From the NCBI GenBank assembly GCA_018970965.1, contig JAGWVG010000118.1:1-5848 (forward strand): a stretch of DNA of 5,848 bases, written 5' to 3'. Source of the stretch: Alphaproteobacteria bacterium. GTDB lineage: Bacteria; Pseudomonadota; Alphaproteobacteria; Sphingomonadales; Sphingomonadaceae. The position numbers were made by a program, and so were the translations under genes. This document shows positions 1 to 5,848 of the stretch, in pieces. The notes beneath the pieces were generated by a model. The model was not told the DNA's origin and did not search any database. It saw nothing but the letters and a program-made list of their open reading frames with translations. Position 1 is the stretch's first letter. Every line of letters starts with the position of its first letter.

Positions 1-480
1 ATCCAATCCGGCGTGGACAGCACCTATCGGCGCTTCACGCAATTGGTGGCCAGCCAGCGTCGTCTTCCGCTCCGCCGCGTCGAAGAAATCGCACAAGGCC
101 GTGTGTGGGATGGCGGCACCGCGCGCCAAATTGGCCTGGTTGATCGCTTTGGCACATTAGAAGACGCCATTGCCGAGGCGGCACGACGCGCCAAGCTGAA
201 CCCTGCCGCGGTGCAGCCCGTTTATCTTGATCGCATGCCCAATTGGTTTGAGCTCTATGCCGAACGCTTGAAAGGCACGAGCGAAGAAAGTCGCCTGCCG
301 CGTGATGGCTTTAGCCGTCTGGCCTATTATCAGCAGGCACGGCTCGCCAGCGCCGTGGCTGAGGCCAGCACAATCGCCAAAGGCCCCGCCATTCAAGTGC
401 GCTGCCTCTCTTGCCCCACCCCGCTCAAACCGCGCGCGAAGGCGAGCCTTGTCGAGGCGTTGATCGCCTGGTTCGGTTAA
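1..480 (+). CDS. sppA: Signal peptide peptidase SppA (protease IV), C-terminal part, cut by left edge
   Basis: This is the last 159 codons of a peptidase family S49 protein, open from base 1 to the TAA at 478-480. SppA is a membrane-anchored serine protease that degrades cleaved signal peptides in or at the inner membrane. The visible segment matches the end of the second S49 repeat: a YRRFTQLVA helix, then EIAQGRVWDGGTARQIGLVD (about bases 85-144), the equivalent of the E. coli IAQGHVWTGQDAKANGLVD stretch, then GTLEDAIAEAA. The catalytic Ser and Lys of the long-form enzyme lie upstream and are not in the window, so activity cannot be judged. A CLSC motif at 403-414 resembles the CLTC I recall near the E. 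coli C-terminus, but about 20 further residues follow here. GTG at base 13 is an internal Val codon, not a start. The gene converges on lpd. The family call is strong; the symbol is a little less certain. Confidence 0.9.
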   Translation: MQSGVDSTYRRFTQLVASQRRLPLRRVEEIAQGRVWDGGTARQIGLVDRFGTLEDAIAEAARRAKLNPAAVQPVYLDRMPNWFELYAERLKGTSEESRLPRDGFSRLAYYQQARLASAVAEASTIAKGPAIQVRCLSCPTPLKPRAKASLVEALIAWFG

Positions 481-492
481 ATAGCCGCACCG

Positions 493-525
493 CGCCTCAT
501 GTCCGATCAACTCGGGCAAGAGGCG
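493..525. terminator. Probable bidirectional terminator hairpin between convergent sppA and lpd
   Basis: The spacer between the two convergent genes holds an inverted repeat. CGCCTC (493-498) pairs with GAGGCG (520-525). After one A/A mismatch (499/519), TGTCCGA (500-506) pairs with TCGGGCA (512-518), around the 5-base loop TCAAC. In the plus-strand RNA this gives 13 pairs including one U-G wobble. In the minus-strand RNA the wobble becomes an A-C mismatch, so the fold should be weaker in that direction. It starts 12 bases after the sppA stop and 18 bases after the lpd stop, where a shared terminator would sit. No clear T-run follows on either strand, so it is not a textbook intrinsic terminator. 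It could instead act as a 3'-end stabilising hairpin or work with Rho. Confidence 0.6.
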
Positions 526-543
526 GCCGTGAATCGCAGTGGC

Positions 544-1938
544 TTAAATGTGGATCGGCTTGCCCGTAACGGCCATCGCCGCTTCTTTAAGCGCTTCGGC
601 ATGCGTTGGGTGAGCGTGGCACGTATAAGCAATGTCTTCGCTTGTCGCGCCAAATTCCATAGCCTGCGCCGCCTGAGCAATCATCGTGCCCGCCAATGAG
701 GCAACGATGTGAACGCCGAGCACCTTATCCGTCTTGGCGTCGGCCACCACTTTTACAAAGCCATCGGTATCGCGGTTGGTTTTAGCGCGACTGTTGGCCA
801 TCATTGGGAATTTGCCGACCTTCACCTCACCGCGCGCCTTCGCCTGCTCTTCGGTCAAGCCAACACTCGCAAATTCAGGCATGGTGTACACAACACCGGG
901 GATCACATCATGGTTCACAAGGCCAATTTGCCCTGCACAAAACTCTGCAGCGGCAATACCTTCATCTTCCGCCTTGTGCGCCAGCATCGGCCCAGGCGTC
1001 ACGTCTCCAATCGCGTAAATACCGGGAACTTTGGTCTGGAAATCATGCCCGACTTCAATTTGGCCGCGCGCATTGGTCTCAAGGCCAGCCTTCGCAAGGT
1101 CCAGCCCATCCGTATTCGGGCGGCGACCAATTGCGACCAGCACACAATCTGCCTCAAGCGTTTCTGATGCACCACCCGCTGCAGGCTCCACAGTGACGCT
1201 GGCCTTGCTGCCCTTCACCACAACGCCTGTCACCTTGGTCGCAAGCTTCAGCGCAAAACCCTGCTTCTTAAAGATCTTCGCGGCTTCCTTGCGAACATCC
1301 ATATCCATGCCGGGGAGCAACTGGTCGAGATATTCAACCACGGTCACTTCGGCACCAAGGCGCCGCCACACGCTGCCCAATTCAAGGCCGATCACACCGC
1401 CGCCAATCACGACCAGATGTTTCGGCACCTTGGGCAAGGCAAGGGCGCCAGTTGAATCCACGACCACTTTTTGATCAATCTCGACCCCCGGCAACGGCGT
1501 AACTGATGATCCTGTCGCGATCATGACCTTCTTGGCAGAATAGCTGGTGCCATTCACATCAATCGTGTTGGCCGAGGTAAAGCGTGCATGGCCCTTCAGC
1601 CATTCCACCTTGTTCTTTTTGAACAAAAATTCGATGCCGCCTGTCAGCTCGCCGACGGCCTTTGCCTTTTCAGCATGCATTGCCGCGACATCTACCTTCA
1701 CATCTTTGAAGCTAATGCCAAATTTGGCGAGTGAGCCGCCATGCGCCTCTTCATAAAGCTCTGACGCGTGGAGCAGCGCTTTAGATGGAATGCAGCCCAC
1801 ATTAAGGCACGTGCCCCCCAAAGTCGCCCGACTTTCAACGCACGCGGTCTTCAGGCCCAGCTGCGCCGCACGGATCGCCGCGACATAGCCTCCCGGCCCC
1901 GCGCCGATAACGATCAGGTCGAAATTGGTCTCGCTCAT
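544..1938 (-). CDS. lpd: Dihydrolipoyl dehydrogenase (E3 of 2-oxoglutarate dehydrogenase complex)
   Basis: A complete 464-residue class I pyridine nucleotide-disulfide oxidoreductase. It reoxidises the dihydrolipoyl group on E2, passing electrons through a disulfide and FAD to NAD+. Visible landmarks are the FAD-binding GAGPGG at residues 12-17, the redox disulfide C44/C49 in GGTCLNVGCIPSK, the NAD-binding GGGVIG at 179-184 with acidic E202 ending the next strand (as expected for NAD+ rather than NADP+), the second FAD motif AIGDV at 309-313, and the C-terminal active-site motif HAHPTHAE with H443 and E448. Length is normal for the family. The ATG at 1936-1938 sits 6 bases after a GGAG and gives the standard MSETNFDLIVIG start. 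As last gene after sucA and sucB it very likely serves the 2-oxoglutarate complex; it may also serve pyruvate dehydrogenase if no second E3 exists. The interface domain has some unusual residues (ASLAGTM at 413-419, YTMPEFA at 351-357). Confidence 0.96.
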   Translation of the reverse strand: MSETNFDLIVIGAGPGGYVAAIRAAQLGLKTACVESRATLGGTCLNVGCIPSKALLHASELYEEAHGGSLAKFGISFKDVKVDVAAMHAEKAKAVGELTGGIEFLFKKNKVEWLKGHARFTSANTIDVNGTSYSAKKVMIATGSSVTPLPGVEIDQKVVVDSTGALALPKVPKHLVVIGGGVIGLELGSVWRRLGAEVTVVEYLDQLLPGMDMDVRKEAAKIFKKQGFALKLATKVTGVVVKGSKASVTVEPAAGGASETLEADCVLVAIGRRPNTDGLDLAKAGLETNARGQIEVGHDFQTKVPGIYAIGDVTPGPMLAHKAEDEGIAAAEFCAGQIGLVNHDVIPGVVYTMPEFASVGLTEEQAKARGEVKVGKFPMMANSRAKTNRDTDGFVKVVADAKTDKVLGVHIVASLAGTMIAQAAQAMEFGATSEDIAYTCHAHPTHAEALKEAAMAVTGKPIHI

Positions 1939-1944
1939 AGCTTA

Positions 1945-1948
1945 CTCC
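1945..1948 (-). promoter_or_regulatory. Ribosome binding site of lpd
   Basis: On the minus strand GGAG lies 6 bases upstream of the ATG at 1936-1938, a normal Shine-Dalgarno spacing that supports this start. A second GGAG (complement of 1957-1960) lies 12 bases further upstream, too far from this ATG to be the main site. Confidence 0.75.
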
Positions 1949-1961
1949 AAACTTTGCTCCG

Positions 1962-1984
1962 GCGCAGGCCAGAGCCTCATGCGC
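1962..1984 (-). other. Small intercistronic hairpin between sucB and lpd
   Basis: In the 49-base gap, GCGCA (1962-1966) pairs with TGCGC (1980-1984), and GGC (1967-1969) pairs with GCC (1974-1976), enclosing a 4-base loop (1970-1973) with a 3-base bulge (1977-1979). The structure begins 3 bases after the sucB stop in the transcript and ends before the lpd ribosome binding site. There is no T-run, so full termination is unlikely. A role in message processing, in stability or in setting the lpd level relative to sucA-sucB is inference. Eight pairs in GC-rich DNA could also occur by chance. Confidence 0.3.
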
Positions 1985-1987
1985 GAT

Positions 1988-3214
1988 TTAAAGATCAATC
2001 AGCAGACGTGTCGGATCTTCAATCGCGTTCTTAACGGCGACGAGGAAGGTGACAGCTTCACGGCCATCAATCAGACGATGGTCATAGCTGAGCGCCAAAT
2101 ACATCATCGGGCGCACGACAATCTGCCCATCGCGGACAACCGGGCGATCTTCAATGCGGTGCAAGCCCAAAACCGCAGACTGCGGCGGGTTGATAATCGG
2201 TGTCGACATGAGCGACCCGAACACACCGCCGTTGGAAATGGTGAAGGTGCCGCCCTTCATATCATCCATCGTCAACGTGCCATCCTTGGCGCGCTTACCG
2301 AAATCGCCAATGGTGCGCTCAATATCGGCAACCGACATATCTTGCGCATCGCGAATGACCGGCACAACCAACCCATTAGGCGCTGACACAGCAACTGAAA
2401 TGTCGGCATAATTGCGATAGACAATTTCATCGCCTTCAATCGAGGCGTTAACAGCGGGAATATCCTTCAGCGCCATGCACACGGCCTTGGTGAAGAAGCC
2501 CATAAAGCCCAAGCGGACGCCATGCTTCTTTTCAAACAAGTCCTTATACTTGGTGCGCGCTTCCATAACCGCCGTCATGTCGACATCGTTGAAGGTCGTC
2601 AGCATGGCCGCGGTATTCTGCGCTTCCTTCAGGCGCTTCGCGACTGTCTGGCGCAAACGCGTCATGCGGACACGCTCTTCGGCACGGCCAGAGGACGCCG
2701 CGGCAGGTGCGCTGGTCGGCGCAGCAGCGGGAGCAGCCTCAGCCTTCGCGGTTGCAGTGCCAGCTGATACAGCCGCCATCACATCATCCTTGGTCAGACG
2801 GCCATCTTTACCCGTGCCTTTGATCTTGGTCGGATCAAGCCCATGTTCCAGAACCAGACGGCGGACAGACGGCGACAAGGTCAGATCGCCCGCATCTTCA
2901 GCCGTCACAGCAGGCGCTGCAGGTGCAGCCGACGGCGCCGCGGCGGCAGCCGGAGCAGTGGCAGCAGCAGCGCCGGCACCGCCCTCAATCGAGCCAATCA
3001 CAGCACCCACATTTACGGTCGCGCCTTCTGAAACGATATGCGCGCCCATCACACCTGCAACAGGTGCGGTCACTTCAACCGCGACTTTGTCCGTTTCAAG
3101 GCTCGCAATAGGCTCATCAGCGGCAACGGCCTCACCGGGCTGCTTCAGCCACTGGCCAAGCGTCGCTTCCGCAATGGATTCACCAAGAGTGGGGACGATA
3201 ACTTCTGTCGACAT
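1988..3214 (-). CDS. sucB: 2-oxoglutarate dehydrogenase E2, dihydrolipoyllysine succinyltransferase
   Basis: A complete 408-residue E2 subunit (also called odhB). It accepts the succinyl group from E1 on its lipoyl arm and transfers it to CoA, and forms the core of the cytoplasmic complex. Domains in order: one lipoyl domain (about residues 2-77) with the lipoylated K43 in [10 protein letters not shown]; an Ala/Pro linker (about 78-110); a peripheral subunit-binding domain (about 111-149, SPSVRRLV through GRLTKDDV) that docks E1/E3; a second Ala-rich linker (about 150-178); and the acyltransferase domain, ending in DHRLIDG with catalytic H379 and D383. A single lipoyl domain, the start [10 protein letters not shown] and the end DPTRLLIDL identify the succinyl rather than the acetyl or branched-chain enzyme. 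The start ATG lies 2 bases after the sucA stop with a good ribosome binding site. Length is typical and no key residue is missing. Confidence 0.97.
   Translation of the reverse strand: MSTEVIVPTLGESIAEATLGQWLKQPGEAVAADEPIASLETDKVAVEVTAPVAGVMGAHIVSEGATVNVGAVIGSIEGGAGAAAATAPAAAAAPSAAPAAPAVTAEDAGDLTLSPSVRRLVLEHGLDPTKIKGTGKDGRLTKDDVMAAVSAGTATAKAEAAPAAAPTSAPAAASSGRAEERVRMTRLRQTVAKRLKEAQNTAAMLTTFNDVDMTAVMEARTKYKDLFEKKHGVRLGFMGFFTKAVCMALKDIPAVNASIEGDEIVYRNYADISVAVSAPNGLVVPVIRDAQDMSVADIERTIGDFGKRAKDGTLTMDDMKGGTFTISNGGVFGSLMSTPIINPPQSAVLGLHRIEDRPVVRDGQIVVRPMMYLALSYDHRLIDGREAVTFLVAVKNAIEDPTRLLIDL
2681..2767 (-). other. Second Ala-rich interdomain linker of sucB
   Basis: Codons for about residues 150-178 of the E2 protein are dominated by Ala with Pro, Ser, Thr and a few charged residues. 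This is the flexible tether between the subunit-binding domain and the acyltransferase core. The GCN-rich low-complexity DNA makes long spurious open frames on the opposite strand. Confidence 0.75.
2885..2983 (-). other. First Ala/Pro-rich interdomain linker of sucB
   Basis: Codons for about residues 78-110 encode a nearly pure Ala/Pro run (for example [20 protein letters not shown]) joining the lipoyl domain to the subunit-binding domain. Such linkers let the lipoyl arm swing between the active sites of E1, E2 and E3. The DNA is a degenerate GCN repeat and is a likely site for length variation between strains. Confidence 0.8.
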
Positions 3215-3216
3215 GA

Positions 3217-5848
3217 TCAGCCTTTCCGCTGGCGTCTAATTTCATCGCGCACGCTATGGCCGAGCGCATGAGAGATAAGGGCAGCCTGTTCAGCTTGGTG
3301 GCGCTTCATCAGGCCGGTCGCCGTCGCTGCGCTGGCCTTGCGACCCGCATAGCGCGCACGATCTGGCCCAACGCCCGCATCCGCCAAACATTCTTCGATA
3401 TAGGGCTCTACAAAGAACCAAGATCCATTGTTCTTCGGCTCTTCCTGTGCCCAAACAACTTCTTCCAAATTCACCATCCGCTTCAACCGCGCGACCAGCG
3501 GTTCGGATGGGAAGGGATAAAGCTGTTCAATACGCACAATCGCGGTGTTCTTATCGCCGGCTGTATTGCGCGCTTCCATCAAGTCGTACGCAACCTTGCC
3601 CGAGCAAAGCACCAAGCGCTTCACATCCTTATCGGCTGGCGCCCAAGGATCTGACAAAATGCGCATAAAGTGGCTCTGGTCGAGAAAATCCTCAACTTTC
3701 GACACAGCCATTTTGTGACGCAACAGCGATTTGGGCGTCATGATAATCAGAGGCTTACGGAACTGACGATGCATCTGACGGCGCAAAATGTGGAAATAAT
3801 TGGCCGGCGTCGTGCAGTTGGCAACTTGAATATTATCTTCAGCGCAAAGCTGCAGATAGCGTTCCAGTCGTGCCGAGCTATGCTCAGGCCCCTGCCCTTC
3901 ATAACCATGCGGCAACAGCATCACGAGGCCGTTGGCGCGCAGCCATTTAGACTCGCCTGCGGCAATGAATTGGTCAATCATCACCTGAGCGCCATTGGCG
4001 AAATCGCCAAATTGGCCTTCCCACAGCACCAGGCTCTTCGGGTCAGCACTGGCAAAGCCATATTCAAAGCCCAGCACGCCAAATTCTGACAAGGGGCTAT
4101 CCAGAACTTCAAACCGGCCATGCGGCACGGTGGAGAGCGGGATATATTTCTGCTCGCTGGCTTGATCGACCCAAACAGCATGGCGCTGGCTGAAGGTCCC
4201 GCGACCAGAGTCTTGGCCCGACAGACGCACGCCATAGCCCTCAGACAAAAGCGAGCCAAATGCCAGCGCTTCTGCTGTCGCCCAATCAAAGCCCTCGCCA
4301 CTTGCAAACATTGCCTTTTTGGCATCCAGCACGCGGTTAAGCGTTGGGTGAACCTTCACCGCATCGGGCACATTGGTCAGCGTGCGACCCAGGCTATCGA
4401 GCAGCTTTTTGGAAATCCCGGTTTCCACGTTGCGACGCGCAGTTTCAGGGTCCGCTGGCTTATTGAGGCCAGCCCAACGGCCACCAAACCAATCCGCATC
4501 ATTGGGCTTATAATCGGGCGCCGCTTTAAACTCTTGCTCCAGCACTTGCGTAAAGCGCATCGCATGTTCGGATGCCCAATTGGCATCGATCACACCTTGT
4601 TCAATCAGGCGCTTTGCATAGATGTCAGAAACACCGGGGTGTTTCTTAATCGTTTGGTACATCAGCGGCTGGGTAAAGCCCGGCTCATCGCCTTCATTAT
4701 GGCCGAAGCGGCGGTAGCACCACATGTCGATCACGATGTCGCGGTGGAACGTCTGGCGGAATTCCACTGCCATCTTGCACGCGAACGTCACGGCTTCAGG
4801 ATCATCGCCATTCACGTGCAAGATCGGCGCTTGCACGCCCTTGGCCACGTCTGACGGATAGGGCGACGAGCGGGCAAATTGCGGGCTGGTCGTAAAGCCG
4901 ACTTGGTTGTTCACAATGAAGTGAATGCACCCGCCCGTATTATACCCGCGAATGCCCGAAAAGCCGAGACATTCCCAAACAATCCCCTGCCCCGCAAAGG
5001 CGGCATCGCCGTGGAGCAACACAGGAAGCACCTGCGTGTGCTTGCCCTTACCAATATCGTCGCGGAAGGTTTGGTTGGCGCGCACCTTGCCCAACACAAC
5101 CGGGTCTACCGCCTCCAAGTGCGACGGGTTCGGCACAAGGCTCATATGCACATTGATGCCGTCAAATTCGCGGTCGGTGGAGGTGCCAAGGTGATATTTC
5201 ACATCGCCTGAACCGCCAACATCATCCGGATGTGCCGAACCGCCTGAAAATTCATGGAAAATCACGCGATAGGGCTTGCCCATGACATTCGCGAGCACGT
5301 TGAGGCGGCCGCGATGCGGCATGCCAATCACGATTTCACGGACGCCCTGCGCGCCACCATGCTTGATGAAGCTTTCCAGCGCCGGGATCATCGCCTCGCC
5401 GCCATCCAAACCAAAACGCTTGGTGCCAACATATTTGCGGCCCAAGAACTTCTCGTACTGCTCGGCCTCAATCACCTTGGCGAGGATAGCCTTTTTGCCT
5501 TCGGGCGTGAAACCAATTGATTTGTCAGCGCCCTCCATCCGTTCTTGGAAGAAGCGGCGTTCTTCCACATCCGAGATGTGCATATATTCAAGGCCGACAT
5601 TGCCGCAGTAATTGGCGCGCAAAATGCCCACCAATTCGCGCACGGTGGTCCACTCAAGGCCCATCGCACCGCCAACATAGACGGGACGATCAAGATCAGC
5701 ACCCGTAAAACCGTGATATTCGGGCGTCAGATCCGGCGGAAGATCTTGCTTGGTCAGACCCAAAGGATCGAGATTGGCGGCCAAATGCCCGCGCACGCGG
5801 TAGGTGCGGATCAGCATCATCGCGCGGATCGAATCCGCCGCCGCTTCC
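3217..5848 (-). CDS. sucA: 2-oxoglutarate dehydrogenase E1 component, N-terminus cut by right edge
   Basis: The thiamine diphosphate-dependent E1 (also called odhA) decarboxylates 2-oxoglutarate and succinylates the lipoyl group of E2. The frame is open from the right edge to TGA at 3217-3219, 876 full codons. Residues EAAADSIRA precede the ATG pair at 5815-5820, and [18 protein letters not shown] is internal family sequence, so those ATGs are not the start. Roughly 60-100 N-terminal residues are probably missing. Counting from the ATG at 5820, visible motifs are GMPHRGRLN (166-174), the thiamine diphosphate/metal-binding [10 protein letters not shown] (270-279) with VNNQ (303-306), GHNEGDEP (373-380), the transketolase-like pyrimidine-binding [16 protein letters not shown] (639-654), [10 protein letters not shown] (792-801) and the C-terminal [13 protein letters not shown] (824-836). 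No frameshift is seen. The stop lies 2 bases before the sucB ATG. The operon promoter and any upstream genes (sucC/sucD in many relatives) are outside the window. Confidence 0.97.
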   Translation of the reverse strand, partial: EAAADSIRAMMLIRTYRVRGHLAANLDPLGLTKQDLPPDLTPEYHGFTGADLDRPVYVGGAMGLEWTTVRELVGILRANYCGNVGLEYMHISDVEERRFFQERMEGADKSIGFTPEGKKAILAKVIEAEQYEKFLGRKYVGTKRFGLDGGEAMIPALESFIKHGGAQGVREIVIGMPHRGRLNVLANVMGKPYRVIFHEFSGGSAHPDDVGGSGDVKYHLGTSTDREFDGINVHMSLVPNPSHLEAVDPVVLGKVRANQTFRDDIGKGKHTQVLPVLLHGDAAFAGQGIVWECLGFSGIRGYNTGGCIHFIVNNQVGFTTSPQFARSSPYPSDVAKGVQAPILHVNGDDPEAVTFACKMAVEFRQTFHRDIVIDMWCYRRFGHNEGDEPGFTQPLMYQTIKKHPGVSDIYAKRLIEQGVIDANWASEHAMRFTQVLEQEFKAAPDYKPNDADWFGGRWAGLNKPADPETARRNVETGISKKLLDSLGRTLTNVPDAVKVHPTLNRVLDAKKAMFASGEGFDWATAEALAFGSLLSEGYGVRLSGQDSGRGTFSQRHAVWVDQASEQKYIPLSTVPHGRFEVLDSPLSEFGVLGFEYGFASADPKSLVLWEGQFGDFANGAQVMIDQFIAAGESKWLRANGLVMLLPHGYEGQGPEHSSARLERYLQLCAEDNIQVANCTTPANYFHILRRQMHRQFRKPLIIMTPKSLLRHKMAVSKVEDFLDQSHFMRILSDPWAPADKDVKRLVLCSGKVAYDLMEARNTAGDKNTAIVRIEQLYPFPSEPLVARLKRMVNLEEVVWAQEEPKNNGSWFFVEPYIEECLADAGVGPDRARYAGRKASAATATGLMKRHQAEQAALISHALGHSVRDEIRRQRKG
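3221..3227 (-). promoter_or_regulatory. Ribosome binding site of sucB, inside the sucA coding end
   Basis: The last codons of sucA contain GGAAAGG on the minus strand, 6 bases upstream of the sucB ATG (3212-3214). The junction reads TGA-TC-ATG, so a ribosome ending sucA is already at the sucB start. This fixes the sucB start and implies translational coupling, which fits the need for matched E1 and E2 amounts. Confidence 0.8.

Noticed and set aside
157..519. A 120-codon minus-strand frame opposite sppA and running into the spacer
   Set aside because: It overlaps the conserved SppA frame and the terminator-like hairpin, and shows no recognisable protein features.
709..1167. Plus-strand open frames opposite lpd (also 734-1018, 804-1196, 1031-1474)
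   Set aside because: Several overlapping frames are open at once over a well-conserved lpd, which is typical of shadow frames. None has a domain signature.
1988..3214. Alternative identity as a pyruvate or branched-chain E2
   Set aside because: The single lipoyl domain, the terminal DPTRLLIDL and the position directly after an unmistakable 2-oxoglutarate dehydrogenase E1 gene favour the succinyltransferase.
2475..3239. A 254-codon open frame on the plus strand opposite sucB
   Set aside because: It is antisense to a clear E2 gene. Its composition is Ala/Val/Ser/Thr-rich, mirroring the GCN-rich linkers; it has no recognisable motif and no independent support.
4120..4854. A 244-codon open frame on the plus strand opposite sucA
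   Set aside because: It lies wholly inside the conserved E1 coding region on the other strand, and its translation resembles no family I know. GC-rich coding DNA often leaves such frames open.
5815..5820. The ATG pair as the start of sucA
   Set aside because: The frame stays open to the window edge, and the preceding residues (DSIRA) together with [13 protein letters not shown] form conserved internal E1 sequence, so the true start is outside the window.
1..5848. A possible novel system, mobile element, CRISPR array or RNA gene
   Set aside because: Nearly all bases are accounted for by four conserved housekeeping genes with spacers of 63, 49 and 2 bases. I saw no direct-repeat arrays, transposase motifs, tRNA-like folds or unexplained coding regions.

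Overview
The window reads as ordinary chromosomal core metabolism from an alphaproteobacterium. Protein style (for example GMPHRGRLN in the E1 subunit, TCHAHPT and a C-terminus in GKPIHI in the E3 subunit) and the gene order sucA-sucB-lpd point to that class. A sphingomonad-like member is my best guess, from remembered family resemblance only. The sequence is moderately GC-rich, with the Ala-rich linkers typical of such genomes.

Layout: bases 1-480 (+) hold the C-terminal end of a signal peptide peptidase SppA, cut by the left edge. Bases 481-543 are a short convergent spacer containing a long near-perfect inverted repeat, probably a shared transcription terminator. Bases 544-1938 (-) encode dihydrolipoyl dehydrogenase (E3), 1988-3214 (-) encode the 2-oxoglutarate dehydrogenase E2 succinyltransferase, and 3217 to the right edge (-) encode most of the E1 subunit (sucA), whose N-terminus lies beyond the window. 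There is no gene-free stretch over 300 bases.

The three minus-strand genes are transcribed in the order sucA, sucB, lpd and together encode all three enzymes of the 2-oxoglutarate dehydrogenase complex. E1 decarboxylates 2-oxoglutarate with thiamine diphosphate, the E2 lipoyl arm accepts the succinyl group and passes it to CoA, and E3 reoxidises the dihydrolipoyl group with FAD and NAD+. sucA and sucB are separated by only 2 bases, with the sucB ribosome binding site inside sucA, so translational coupling is likely. lpd follows after 49 bases with its own ribosome binding site. The operon promoter is not in the window.

I looked for mobile elements, CRISPR arrays, RNA genes, defence-like genes and hidden small genes and saw none that I could support. 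No undescribed system is evident. The findings are modest, local observations on an otherwise conventional locus.
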